Assembly (NCBI GenBank): GCA_033977485.1
Contig: CM066988.1
Span: 75,923,669 to 75,987,668 of the forward strand
From: Hydrangea macrophylla
Taxonomy: Eukaryota; Streptophyta; Magnoliopsida; Cornales; Hydrangeaceae
Reading direction: 5' to 3'
DNA length: 64,000 bases
Below, piece after piece: positions 1 to 10,638 of the stretch. The translations under genes were made by a program, and so were the position numbers. A model generated the notes under the pieces. It had not been told where the DNA came from. It saw nothing but the letters and a program-made list of their open reading frames with translations, and ran no database searches. Within the stretch, counting starts at the first letter, position 1, and each line of letters opens with the position of its first letter.

Positions 1-794
1 GTAATTTTTTATTTTTTATTTTTTATTTTTTTGAGTCTACAAAGTGTGTAATTAAGTAAATTGGATTTTGGGCTAATCTCACCTACCACACTTCTAGTTT
101 GAACCAAGTACACTTTGAAGAACAACACTGTCCCTGAACTTTTATTAGTCATAACGAATCCCCCTTTATTTATTGAATACTGTTGAATTTATTAAAACAT
201 ACATCAATTACCCTTAACCACTTTTTAGAAAATTGAAATGACATTGGGGCTGCCATAAAGACCCATCTTTTCCGGCCTGTTTGTTAAAAAACTGAAAATT
301 AAGTGCAAAATTCTAAGTACTGAAAATTTTAAGCCAATGAATTTGCAATAACAAAAACATTATTTCAAGTACTGAAATAGACTACATTCAGTGATTATTT
401 CTCGTAGAATTTTTTCACTTAATGTTTGTCGTGGTTTTTTGACTGCTATTTTAATTAAATGGTACGTTATCAAACATACTAAAAAAATGAGTGTAGAAAA
501 TTTAACCCTTAATTGGGTTATCAAACACACCATTCTGCTTTTCCAATTGAAAACTACATATATTTGAAAACTATTTATACCATAAGACATGGAAAAAAAT
601 CACAATTTTCAAAAAAACATGGATATGTTTCAAGCATCATAATGTTGAAACAGATTTCAAATTCGTGAAAACCATGAAAATTTTAGAAAATTTTGAAAAA
701 CTATGAAAATTGTTCAAACAGTTTTTAGAAAATTAACTTTTGAAGAATCGTGAAATCAAAAAATTCGTAAATACCTAGCGGAATGGATCATTAG
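1..794. other. AT-rich stretch without recognised gene
   Basis: No coding region, terminal repeat or RNA gene is recognisable. The DNA is AT-rich with many A and T runs. The only sizeable open frame (360-590, minus) has no family features and lies in low-complexity sequence. Confidence 0.6.
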
Positions 795-1307
795 TGTTTG
801 CCTGTAGTTTTGCGCGGGCGTGCCAGAACCTAACGTGGTTCGAATCGTGCAAAGTGCAAACTAATTTCCTACACCGCTTGTGTGAGTGATACACAAGGCT
901 TAATGAATCTGACTTTTAACAAGGGTGATTGTATGTGGTGAGTAGGAAAGTACCCTCACCAAAAATCCTATGACAGTGCTGAAGCGCACAAGCTAATACG
1001 CGCAAGAGTTTACCATGTAAATAAATCACAAACGATTAATAAAACGGGTTTTATTAAATGTTTTGAGCATAAAACATACAACCGAAAATGAACAAGATCA
1101 GGAACAAGCTCTGATTGTTCAAAGAAAGAGAAACATCAAGAAAATAATAAAAAGGGCAGACCTATTTGCTATAGATGCAACGGATGCAGAAGAACCACGA
1201 CAAATTTGAATGCTTTGGATACTGAATGCTATGAGTGTTGTGAAAGAATACTATTGAGTGCTTTTGTCGAGATGACGCGAAGTCCCTTGCACAGTTGGTC
1301 TGTTTCT

Positions 1308-1317
1308 GTATTTATAG
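1308..1317 (-). promoter_or_regulatory. TATA box of candidate LTR
   Basis: The minus strand reads CTATAAATAC. It lies inside the candidate LTR, downstream (minus sense) of the repeated ATCGGGCTCCCATG motif at 1537-1885. The role is inferred. Confidence 0.4.
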
Positions 1318-1536
1318 CGGCCTCTGATGGTTCCGATAAGGCAAGGATTCCTTAAGATGCATTCCAAGTAGTTGGTTGATTGTAGAATCCTTCCTATTAT
1401 CAAATTCTTGCCTTATCCGAATTTTGATTGACCCAATCCCACTATTTTAGGGATTATCCTTCCAAATCCAGTTGGATGTGATCAGATTTCATTCCTAGAT
1501 GGACTCTAACTCCTACTGCCTTCCCCATTTTTTCAT

Positions 1537-1885
1537 CGGGCTCCCATGATGCTGCCCCTATCTCTATTGGTCACGTGCAACCGCCATTCGCCATGTTCTC
1601 TGATTTACATGCCCGATGATGATTCCATGAATGCTTTCGATCAATCGGGCTCATGCAGCCGGCCTTTACTGCTTATCTCAAGTATGGTGTCCGGTCGGTA
1701 AGGGTATCCCCATCTTCATGCACCGGGCCTCCATTCCAATGCTGACTGTCTTCTCGGATGCTCGATTGCTGTCATCCATGTCTGGCCTCCCAATCGGACT
1801 CCCATGTTTGCCATTGCTTGCATATCTTGCAAATGGTGCCTGATTGGTAAGTACATGATCTATACTGCCTATCGGGTTCCATTAT
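1537..1885. repeat. Four dispersed copies of an ATCGGGCTCCCATG-like motif
   Basis: Copies resembling ATCGGGCTCCCATG occur near 1537, 1643, 1792 and 1868 with changes and uneven spacing. They sit in the likely U3 of the candidate LTR and upstream of the plus-strand PMD gene, so they may be degenerate promoter repeats. Confidence 0.35.
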
Positions 1886-2059
1886 ACTGGAATAACTGGG
1901 TTGCCTTCTTAAACCACATGGTGATGCCTCCCTAAGCCGGATGGGCCTTTACAACTTTGGGCCAGCCAGTCCTAGTCATGCCCCTGGTCGATCATCCCCA
2001 GGCACATTTCACCACACCACTTGGGCTTAAAAACCTTTGGCGGTTTTTAGGTGCAAACA

Positions 2060-2077
2060 ATTGCCCCCCCAAAAGGT
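2060..2077 (-). other. Candidate polypurine tract
   Basis: The minus strand reads CCTTTTGGGGGGGCAAT directly before the candidate LTR start TGTTTGCACC. This is the expected site for plus-strand priming in an LTR retrotransposon. Confidence 0.45.
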
Positions 2078-2200
2078 CATGTCAATCGTCCCGCCTTGAT
2101 TGACGTGACATTTTGAATTTTAAATACGCTATGTGTCCACCATTCAGAGACTGTCAGATCATAGGGAATCCCACCAGTCACTCCGCATTAAATGTGATGC

Positions 2201-2208
2201 GTATAAAG
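2201..2208 (+). promoter_or_regulatory. TATA box of the plus-strand PMD gene
   Basis: GTATAAAG lies about 125 bases before the ATG of the PMD pseudogene, with a pyrimidine-rich leader between. Position and consensus suit a plant TATA box. Activity is inferred. Confidence 0.4.
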
Positions 2209-2333
2209 CGACAGGGTTTCAAAATACCTTCACTTTCCATCTGCTTCTTTTCCTTCTTCTCCAGCAACCTAGAGCTTCTCTCTCTAAAACTCCCAACTTT
2301 TCCGGCGACCAAACCCCATTACCACCCACTGTA

Positions 2334-3920
2334 ATGGCCCCTAAAACAGCCCCGTTGGCGGCATCTAAAGGCAAAAAGACGTTTGTGGATGCCCCTCCAC
2401 CACCCTAGGCACAGCGTTTCGCCGTAATCATCTGGCAGCTTTTTACCCATATTTTTCACCGGTGGAAAACGAATCCTTCCTCCAAGTACCCGCCCACTGG
2501 GGCAAAGTCTAGGCTGCTGCTCATCCCATTAGAGGTTGGCCCACCCCTGCTGCTGACTGGGACAAATGGGTGACAAGAGTATCGGCCTCAAAGGCCGATA
2601 TCTGGAAACGAACGGGCATATTTGATGCTATAATGTTCAGTCGGTCTAGGCTGGAGATAGACCAACCTCTCTTCTTCTCAGCCCTTCTGTTCTGGTCTTC
2701 TTCATGCAACGAATTCCTTTTCCACTGTGGCCTGATGGCACCAACTGTAAAAGACATGAGTTACTTGCTCGGGCTCCATCCTCACGGACAAGAGGTGATT
2801 CCCGGCTTGGACAACGGCCAGCTTCTCCTACCCCCAACAAGAGTCAATTAGAGATGGGGCCGTGTCTTACCGACCGATTACAGCTTTCGGTGGGTTTTTG
2901 ACCTCTTGCATGGGCAAGGAAGGAGCTGAAGTGACCGATGCAGAGCATACCACCTTCCTCATCTATTGGTTGAATAGGTACCTCTTCTGTTCCACTAGTC
3001 AGGCCATCACAAAGGAATACACAACCCTGGCCTTAGCACTTGCCTTTGGGAAACCCCTGGCGTTGGCCACTGGGCTTATCTTGTATGAGGCATAGCGGAC
3101 TTTGTGTACTCGTGCTTTGGTGCTGGGGGAAGCCCAATATGGATACTGCAGCTTTGGTTGTACTCATATTTCCCAGAATTCTAGCCAACCCTCTGACAAT
3201 CGGCCGATATTCCTATTTCTGCTGTCCAGTATATGGACGTTATTCCTACTTCTCACTCCTTCGAGGAGTGCTTCACTTTCTTCTACCAAGGGTGCTTCCC
3301 TCGGGCTGCTCACCTCTTCACACCATTCTTTTTTCTTCAATTTCGCTCTTTCCTACAACTCTCCAACAACCCGATCAACTGGAGCCCTGGCACTCAATCC
3401 ACCTACAACAAAATCTTATCTAGCTACCTGGTTGCTAGAGACATTATTTTTAGCCCGAGCATCCCTTCTACTAACAATAAATGTGGGCAGAGTACTACTT
3501 CGCTCCACTCTACGCCCGTCAGTTCGGGCTTTCACAACTGGTGCCCGTCCCACCAGCCATAACCATCAATGTAGACTGGGTTGAACGTGGCCTGATCGTA
3601 AACGACAAGTAAGTAAGAAAAATCAAGGAACAATTGGCCAAGTTGAAAGCAGCGTTCAAGTTTACTCCATTCTCTGCCCGACTAGTAGTGTCTGAAGAGT
3701 TCACGGCATGGTGGTCTGATCGGGCATCCAAAATATTTTGTGGTAACACTGCGACGGTGCTACAGCAATTTACCATGTCATTAGCCACCGAGACCGATGC
3801 ACCCGATCCTTCACCAGTAGTAGCCCGTAAATAATAGGTGGCTAAATGGGCTATTCTTAAGAAAGCACCAGGACAAGGGCCATTCAAGAAGAAAAAACAA
3901 GCAATGGCCCCCTCTACTCA
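2334..3920 (+). pseudogene. Degenerate plant mobile domain (PMD, aminotransferase-like) gene
   Basis: PMD proteins (MAIN/MAIL1-like) occur as host genes and as cargo of plant transposons; nuclear silencing roles are known for the host members. The frame starts MAPKTAPLAASKGKK. The PMD core is clear at 2570-2851, with FHCGLMAPTVKDMSYLLGL matching the family's 'cGEMTPTLqDVAYLLGL' block. It continues in a second frame at 2862-3095 (HTTFLIYWLNRYLFCS), then at 3481-3612 (AEYYFAPLYARQFGLSQLVP, the PMD C-terminal block), then at 3634-3834. A basic stretch KKKK follows, and CAG/GTATTT near 3920 looks like a splice donor. At least three frameshifts and several stops make it non-functional. It is transcribed away from the adjacent LTR, antisense to that element, as in the 20.5-kb Tat element. 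A decayed host PMD gene is the alternative. Confidence 0.75.
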
Positions 3921-3949
3921 GGTATTTCTCTATTCTTCTGTTACCCTGT

Positions 3950-4160
3950 CGTCGCCACCACCACCACCACCACTATTACCATCTCGTCTCCACCACAACC
4001 ATCGTCGTGGATTGCCACAACTACCATCACCATTCACGTTTCCACCACAACCATCATCGTGGATCACCACCACTACCATCGCCATTGACGTCTCCACCAC
4101 CACCATTGTCGATGATCGTCATCGTGGTCACCATCATGACCTCCACCGCGAGAGCTGAGA
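3950..4160. repeat. ACC/CCATCA-rich low-complexity tract
   Basis: Runs of CCACCA, CCATCATCG and related trinucleotides form a degenerate microsatellite. The apparent ORF at 3838-4158 gives a Pro/His/Thr-rich translation with no family features and is mostly a by-product. Confidence 0.6.
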
Positions 4161-4195
4161 TCTAAATCTAGGTTCAACCTCCGCGATGCCTCCTC

Positions 4196-4226
4196 ATTCT
4201 TCTTCTTCTTCTTCTTCTTCTTCTGC
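4196..4226. repeat. (TTC)n microsatellite
   Basis: An uninterrupted CTT/TTC run of about nine units. Confidence 0.85.
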
Positions 4227-4242
4227 ACTTCTCTCTCTCTCT

Positions 4243-4439
4243 TAGTTTTTTTTCAAGACCAGCATTGAGAAATTTTAACACAAAAAGTATGATAAATTTC
4301 TCTAAAATAGTTTGAGAAATTTATCAACTTTTTTTGACAGAGGTAACGGAGATGCTGTGGTGTTGCCCCCAATCTGGATGCTTGTTGCTTGGTTGTGAAG
4401 AGATTAATCAGGTGAGGTTGTGGTTCGTCTTCTTTTGTA

Positions 4440-4494
<55 letters not shown>

Positions 4495-4720
4495 GTCTTT
4501 TAGTTTTTTTTTTTCAAGACCATACTTGAGAAATTTCGTACAAAAAAGTTTGATAAATTTCTAACAAAAAGTTCGAGAAATGTCTCAAATTTTTTTTGAG
4601 AAATTTATCAAACTTTTGTGATAGAGGTGATGGAGATGTAGTGGTGTTGCCCCCAATCTGGATGTTTATAGCTTAGTTGTGAAGAAATTAATCAAGTGAG
4701 GTCATGGTGGAGGTCGTCGG
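4243..4720 (+). repeat. Imperfect direct duplication (about 250-bp unit)
   Basis: The block at 4243-4440 (TTTTTTTCAAGACCAG, GAGAAATTTATCAA, GTTGCCCCCAATCTGGATG, GTTGTGAAGA) recurs at 4495-4720 with the same order of motifs and small changes. The (CT)n tract sits at the junction, so slippage or unequal exchange is likely. No coding content is seen. Confidence 0.7.
4444..4491. repeat. (CT)24 microsatellite
   Basis: A pure CT dinucleotide run lies between the two halves of the local direct duplication. Confidence 0.95.
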
Positions 4721-4945
4721 AGGCCAGATGCATTTGTGGTGGTAATTGCAGGAGGTCAGGAGAGGTTGTGGTTGTGGTTGTGGTCATTGGAGTGATCAAA
4801 CAAAGTAGTGTTTGTGGTCGCTTGTGCTCCGACAAGGTCACAGGAGGTCAGGCGAGGTCTTGGTGGTAGTCGTCAGAGGTCAGGCGAGGTCTTGGTGGTG
4901 GTCGCCAGAGGTCTGGCGAGGTCGTCGGAGTTCTGGTAGTGTCGC
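4690..4945 (+). repeat. GGTCGTCGGAGG/AGGCGAGGTC minisatellite-like tract
   Basis: Degenerate repeats of GTCAGGCGAGGTCTTGGTGG and GTGGTCGCCAGAGGTC type succeed each other several times. No frame with recognisable protein features crosses it. Confidence 0.55.
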
Positions 4946-6334
4946 GCCTATTGTTTAGCAATTTAGCAAATGGTGAGGGTAGTTTAGTCAATTGAAGGGA
5001 GAGAGGACTTGTAACTAAACTTTTTGCTTGATGGACCTAATACTAAAACATTACCCTAAAGTAGATTAATCACCAATTGCCCCTTTTTTTAATATGAAAA
5101 TTTATGTGCACCATTATATGTTTAGCATGACCTGTTCGTTAAATCCCAATCTGGCCAGGGCATCTATTTCTTATTAAATTGAATAATAAGATTCATGATG
5201 TTGCTGGATTTGGGTTGGATCAGATAATGGATAGATCACAGTGTGTATGCAATAAATAAAAGAGAGAGAGAAAAAGGGAGATAACATGTTTGTATGTGAT
5301 TCGACACTGTTAACGAAGTTGCCTAAGTATAAGAAATTATTGCAGGGACCTTGGTGATCCGTCAATGGAAACTAAAACTACTGAAGATCGGTCGTGCAGT
5401 GTAGGAACTACGATTTCTTAGGAGAGGCTAGACAACTTACGTAAAGATTGAGATATTGAGATCAGATCCCCTATTTGGGGGTCTGGGTACTCTTTTATAG
5501 CACGAACAAGAATATTTACTTTCCTAAGTGGCTAAGTGATTTAGGAAACTTATTAGCAACCTGTGTTTATCTACGCAGTCTGAGGTCAAACTGTCTTTGA
5601 TCGGCGGGCTTGCAAGGAGTCTTCTTAAACCAGAGCTGTGTAGGGCTTGGTCTTGAGTCAGTTGAGTATGACTAGGACTGTCCTGTTGGAGAAATGAGAG
5701 CTCGAGTTTATCTTGACTTATGGGTTGGGGTCTCCACTTCGTGTCATGGCTCAGCGAGACCCTATTTGGGCCAATTGGCTCCTTGGTACGTCCAGAATAG
5801 TTCGGAAATATCAGAATCTTGGATATTGGAGGTCTGCCGGGTCGGGTCATGAACCCCTGGACCATTTTGGATGTATCACATGGTATTCTGAAATACTAAA
5901 AATATGTGATTGTATTTTATCCTACAAAGAAAATCATATAGACCGTGAGCAATAAAACTAAAATAATTTACTATCTAATAATTTTTGTGGTGAGCAATAG
6001 AAGTAAAATAACTTGCTATCTAATAATTTTTGTGTGTATCCAAGGTTATTAATTATTAGAGGATCATCCCCTAAAAAAATATTATTAAAGGTTCGGCTAT
6101 TAATTTTGTCATATTTTTTCTTACACAACCATTTTACATATAAACAAAATAGTATGTATATACACTATCCAATATATCAGACCGGATAAGATATATGGAT
6201 TATCAGATCCTACCAAATTCAAATATGGACTGGTCTATAGTAGATCCATCGGATATGTGGACCGGATTTGGACTCTGTATAGTTTGGCATATCCAAATCT
6301 GGATAGGCCTATCACGTAGTACATGACCTAATAT
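4946..6334. other. Intergenic or decayed repeat DNA, no gene recognised
   Basis: Short frames at 5524-5955 show no domain. A tandem duplication of about 55 bp (ACTATCTAATAATTTTTGTG twice) lies at 5950-6045. At 6230-6300 the text GGACCGGATTTGGA and ATCCAAATCTGGAT resembles the terminal part of the MITE found inside the pol gene at 14-15.8 kb, suggesting a diverged relative. Confidence 0.4.
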
Positions 6335-6506
6335 GCAAAAATGCTAGGCATACAACACATTCCACAATAGGGCTTTAAATGCATGTACCCTGTAGTGTAT
6401 AAATGGTGTATAAAACAGTTTGAATTCAAACAGCACAGGGTATAATACATTTAAAGCCCAATTGTGAAATATGTTATAGAATGTGCTATGTGCCTAGCAT
6501 TTTTGC
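6335..6506. mobile_element. 172-bp foldback MITE
   Basis: The left end GCAAAAATGCTAGGCA and right end TGCCTAGCATTTTTGC are inverted repeats matching over 16 bases. Complementarity continues inward (GGGCTTTAAATG on the left pairs with CATTTAAAGCCC on the right), so most of the element can fold on itself. Flanks ctaatat and ctgatat match at 6 of 7 bases and may be the target-site duplication. The superfamily is not certain (hAT-like or Mutator-like). No coding capacity. Confidence 0.8.
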
Positions 6507-6593
6507 CTGATATAATTAGAGTGTCACAGCATGTTAGTTCCACGAGCTCGCTAAATATTAAATAACTTATCTGCTCAATGAGGATAAGTCCTT

Positions 6594-7290
6594 AAGTAGT
6601 TCCTGACTCACTCTCTCTCTAAAACTTTTCTCTCCCTCTCTAAAAAGCTTCAAGTGCTCTGCCCGCTTTTCACCGCAACCCCTTCGGGCTCTCTCATGGG
6701 TTTTCTCCATGGGAGAGCCTGGTCTTTCCCTTTTTGTGCTTTTTTTGTCTCTCCTTAGGAGAGTTTGTCCCCTTTTTAGGGGTTTTGTCCCTCCTTAAGA
6801 GTTTGTCCCCTCTTTGTGATGGTTTGTTTAGTGTGTTTTTTTCTTGTGTTACTTGGCGAGATCCTTCGATTTCATGGTTTTTGTGCCTAGACCAGCTTTC
6901 TTTCTTCCAGATCTACTGTCATTTTGTTAGATCTGGAGCTTGCGGGGGTTCTTGTTGCAGACTCGATGCTTTTGGGGGAGATCCGCGTTGGTGGGTGTTT
7001 GTTTGGTAGTTTCCTCTCAGCCCCAGCTTGTTAGCAGTGCCATAGTTCGAGATATCTTTGGATGGGAGACTACAGTGTGGCTTTAGAGTTTTTTTTTATG
7101 ATCTTTATTGCCCTTAATTTGTTGTTGTTCCTTTGGTGTTTTTTTTTTTATTTTCTTCTGATGCTGTATTTGTTCCACTTGAAATCTATTTGCCTGTTGC
7201 AATGAAAAGCAAACTGTTTGATTGGGGGGGGGGAGATACTTCAGCAAAAAAAAAAAAAAATGTTTGATGGGGGATAAAATAAAAAATAAA
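6594..7290 (+). mobile_element. 697-bp non-LTR retroposon with 17-bp TSD
   Basis: An identical 17-base repeat, AATGAGGATAAGTCCTT, flanks the segment at 6577-6593 and 7291-7307. The right end is an A-rich tail (an A15 run, then TAAAATAAAAAATAAA). This pairing of long TSD and 3' A tail is the signature of LINE-type target-primed insertion. The 5' part is pyrimidine-rich, like plant L1 leaders, and the 3' part (TTGTTGTTCCTTTGG...TTGCAATGAA) resembles plant L1 3' ends. No reverse transcriptase is encoded. It may be an internally deleted L1, a SINE-like derivative or a processed transcript. Confidence 0.8.
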
Positions 7291-7307
7291 AATGAGGATA
7301 AGTCCTT

Positions 7308-8071
7308 TTGAAAATTCAAACTTACATGAGATATTTTAAAATCTTACATAGGACACATGACATATATGAACGACTCAAAATTAAAGACCAAAATCACTAA
7401 ACAAATTCCAACCAGCCTTCTTCTTCCAATCCGCTGTCTTTCAGAGTCACGTTATATAATGTCATATTATTGACCAAAATATATGTATATATATAATGTT
7501 CCAGTTGAGCCGTCACGTCACCGTCAAGTGCAATGTAAAGATTACTAAAGCTCAGTACTCAAACTGTTTGTATGCTAATTAATAATTTAATACACAGTTC
7601 TCTCTCCATTTTGTCTGTTAACTGATTTTTAAGGCTTTTTTTTGGTTCACAAGGAAAGCACATACTTAAGGTTTATAAAGCAATCATGATTTAGATCCTC
7701 GGCAGCTATTGTGAATAGTATTTTCAGGATCATAATTTATTATTATTATTATTTTTTTTTATCCTACAAATTTCTACGTGAGTGGGTGCTGAGATCCGAA
7801 CTCACCAATCAATCCACACAAATATATCTATATATGTATATTTCCACACACATTTTTTATTCAGAATGATTCATGGTGGGTTGAAAAGATAATGTTTCTT
7901 ATACTTGCATTAACTTTTCTAAATATCCATACTATAAAGTAACATTAAAATAATTCAGTATGGTTGTTCTATTTGAAAATAGATATTGATTGTGAAATTG
8001 TACAGATGTACTAATTGATGCAGAGAGAGCTCAATTAATGAATTTAAAGATTTGATTGAAACTAGGTATTA
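7308..8071. other. AT-rich spacer, nothing recognised
   Basis: AT-rich sequence with short ATT and TATATA runs. No ORF, terminal repeat or RNA gene could be supported. Confidence 0.5.
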
Positions 8072-8550
8072 CTCCCTCCGTTCCATAATAAGTGTTCACT
8101 TCCATTTTGCACATTGTTTAAGGGGGCATTTACTAAAAAGGATCTCAGTACACTATTTATTAAGCTAAAGTACAAATTAGAGAGTGACTTAACAAAAAGG
8201 ACAAAAAGTTGACAGCTGGTGCTCGCACGGTATAAGTGCGCGCACCATAGAATCTTTCATGCACAATTCTCTCAACCGCCTTCACTTCCACGTATCACAC
8301 GCGCGCGACCACGCGCAAATCACGTGCGCCACGAGCGCGTCTTCCTTTGTAGGCTGCTCGCATCGTGCGAGCATTGTACCGTATTATTTTCAATTTCAAA
8401 AATGTTTTTAAACTTTAAACATCCATAACTTTTGACCTACAACTCCATTTTTCGCAAATTTTATACCGTTGGAATCGTGTCGATGAGAGCTACAAAACTA
8501 GTACCATTGTTGATATATTTTGAGAAAAAAAAAATTTCATATTTTTATAT

Positions 8551-8750
8551 ACATGAATAATAAGTGAAATTTCACTTGATATACATAAAATATTAAGTGA
8601 AATTTCACTGAATACATGAAAAATATTAAATGAAATTTCATGTTTTTACATACATGAATAATAAGTGAAATTTCACTTGATATACATAAAATGTTAAGTG
8701 AAATTTCACTGAATACATGAAAAATATTAAAAGCTCTCCCCAAAAAATCA
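8551..8750 (+). repeat. 101-bp direct tandem repeat, about two copies
   Basis: ACATGAATAATAAGTGAAAT begins at 8551 and again at 8652. Each unit carries two copies of the palindrome GTGAAATTTCAC. The second copy ends near 8733. Confidence 0.85.
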
Positions 8751-9320
8751 TAAGTTTGATTTTTGCAAAACTCATAAACTAGTTACCAAATGAATTAACA
8801 TGAAATTGTGCTTTAAAAATGGAGAAGCACCAAAATGGGGGCCAAATTAAGCCTTAATGAGGTAGCAATGGCTTTACTACTATTCGTCTTTTTTAAAAAA
8901 AAATTTTTCTCAAAACATATAAATTTGGCATACATAAATATTAAGTGAAAATTCACTGAACCCATAACTTAACATTCGTGTACTCGTTCAGTGAGATTTC
9001 ACTTAGTAGGTCAAGTGAAAATTCACTAACTATCCCGAAAGTCGCTAGAAGTAACTCTCTAGAGTTTAAGATCTAATTTGATACTTACTTTGTTAAAAAG
9101 TCACTCAAGTGTCAATTTAAGTAAAATTTCACTTAATATTCATGTACAAGTTCAGTGAAATTTCACTTAATATTCATATATACCAAGTGAAATTTCACTT
9201 TTTTTTTCTCTCTTTCATATTAAATAATGCATATTTCGTTTAAAAAAAAAATCAAATTTCATAAATCAATTACATAGTTTTTCAACCCAAACAAATGCAA
9301 AATTCTTGTGAAATTTCACT
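8560..9320. repeat. Array of palindrome AAGTGAAATTTCACTT
   Basis: The exact core GTGAAATTTCAC occurs seven times (near 8564, 8597, 8664, 8698, 9154, 9187 and 9308). At least five near-copies lie between them (for example near 8630, 8943, 8992, 9015 and 9117). Spacing is irregular outside the 101-bp repeat. The array lies in the loop region of the foldback element. Confidence 0.85.
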
Positions 9321-10240
9321 AAAACTCTCCTTAAGAACAAAGTGAACATTCGTTTTTTTTTCCTCACAACATATCAACTTGGCATATCTGAATATTACGT
9401 GAAAAATCAATAACCCATACACGAATATTATGTGAAAATTCTATTAAGTTCGTCTAGAACATGTTATGTAAAAATAAGAGTTTTTTTTCTTTTGCTCAAA
9501 AGGTATCAACAATGGTACTAGTTTTGTAGCTCTCGTCGACACGGTTCCAACGGTATAAAATTTGTAAGAAACAGAGTTGTAGATCAAAAGTTATGGAGGT
9601 TTAAAATTTAAAAAAATATTTTCGAAATGGATATCATATGGTACAACCACTCACACGGTGTGAGTGGCTGAATGAAGGAGTCACGAGCGTGAGGCATTGG
9701 GAGTCACATGGGATTTCTTATGGTGCATGCACTTATACAGTGTGAGCACCGGTTAGATTCCTTTTGTCTTTTTTAGAAAATGGTTAAACCAATTGGAGTT
9801 TTAAACTTATGAGAGTTACTTGTAGGGATTTTCCAACAATTTTCTATTGTTTAAGAAAGTTGTATTATATTAGTTTTTTTGGTTCATTGAAGGGTCACTT
9901 TCCAATTTACCCTTAGATGTGCTGGGTATTTGACTTTTTGCTTATTTTGAGACCACAAATAAATGTTATTTTGTCTTTATTATAAGGGTAGTTTTGGAAA
10001 GTAAGTAAAAGCTATATTCCAATTTAAGAAAGTAGACACTTATTGTGGGACATCCAAAAAATGAAATGTGGACACTTATTATGGGACGGAGGGAATATTA
10101 ATTTGGGATAATGAAATTTCAGTACATTTTTTTTGTACAGAATTTAAAAGTCAATTTGTTACGGAGCATTTTTTTTAAATTAAAAAGATATCAAAATTTT
10201 TTGTTTTATAAAATTAAAAAGTTATCAAATTTTATATGAC

Positions 10241-10400
10241 ATTGTGGAGCAACTCTTTCAAACGTTAGGAGCAACTCGCGAAATATTTGGGAGCAATTCT
10301 TCAAAACGTATGAAGCAACTCGTTTCAAAATTGGGTACAACTCTTCACAACATCGGGAGCAAGTCTTCTAAACGTTTGGAGAGCAATTATCACATCATTT
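10241..10400 (+). repeat. Degenerate minisatellite, unit GGAGCAACTCTTCAAAACGT
   Basis: About six successive variants of GGAGCAACTCTTCAAAACGT with period near 27-30 bases. The ORF covering it (10244-10453) simply reflects the repeat. Confidence 0.65.
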
Positions 10401-10447
10401 TGGTTCAAGTTTACAACGTTGAAAATATAAATAGACTAAAACACAAA

Positions 10448-10629
10448 GAGTAATACTTGGGGTACAACTTTCACACAACCTTCTTAAAAGATGTGTCTAT
10501 CTCTCTATTGTGATGTCACTTGTCAGTGACATCACAAGAGAGACAAGTGACATCACAAGAGAGAGATAAACACATATTTTTAGGTTGTGTAAAAAAAGTT
10601 ATGTGAAGATTGTGTTCCAAGTATTACTC
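10448..10629. mobile_element. 182-bp Mutator-like MITE
   Basis: Perfect terminal inverted repeats GAGTAATACTTGG and CCAAGTATTACTC bound the element, and complementarity continues inward (CACACAACC against GGTTGTGT). Flanking 9-mers aaacacaaa (10439-10447) and aaacagaaa (10630-10638) match at 8 of 9, the TSD length typical of Mutator-like elements. The centre repeats GTGACATCACAAGAGAG. Confidence 0.8.
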
Positions 10630-10638
10630 AAACAGAAA

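Larger units (their letters stand above)
795..2059 (-). mobile_element. Candidate LTR (3' LTR of a minus-strand Tat-like gypsy element)
   Basis: The segment starts TGTTTGC and ends GCAAACA, a TG...CA terminal inverted repeat as in LTRs. Read on the minus strand, the purine tract CCTTTTGGGGGGG lies just before its 5' end, as a polypurine tract should. A minus-strand TATA box (CTATAAATA) lies near 1309-1317. No second copy is in the window, so the boundaries rest on termini and tract only. The PMD gene to the right lies antisense to this LTR, as in the 20.5-kb Tat element further on. Confidence 0.5.
8072..10095. mobile_element. 2.0-kb Stowaway-ended foldback element
   Basis: The ends are CTCCCTCCGTTCC and GGGACGGAGGGA, the Stowaway (Tc1/Mariner) MITE terminus, with TA on both sides (8070-8071 and 10096-10097). 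Unlike normal Stowaway elements of 100-300 bp it is about 2 kb. Inner arms form a long inverted repeat: about 8217-8520 pairs with about 9500-9754 (for example GTACCATTGTTGATA against TATCAACAATGGTAC). No transposase is encoded. The centre holds a palindrome array. It may be a composite of a Stowaway element and another inserted foldback. Confidence 0.8.

Noticed and set aside
6734..7009. 91-residue Cys/Phe-rich ORF in the retroposon
   Set aside because: No ORF1 or zinc-knuckle pattern; T-rich sequence yields Phe, Leu and Cys by chance.
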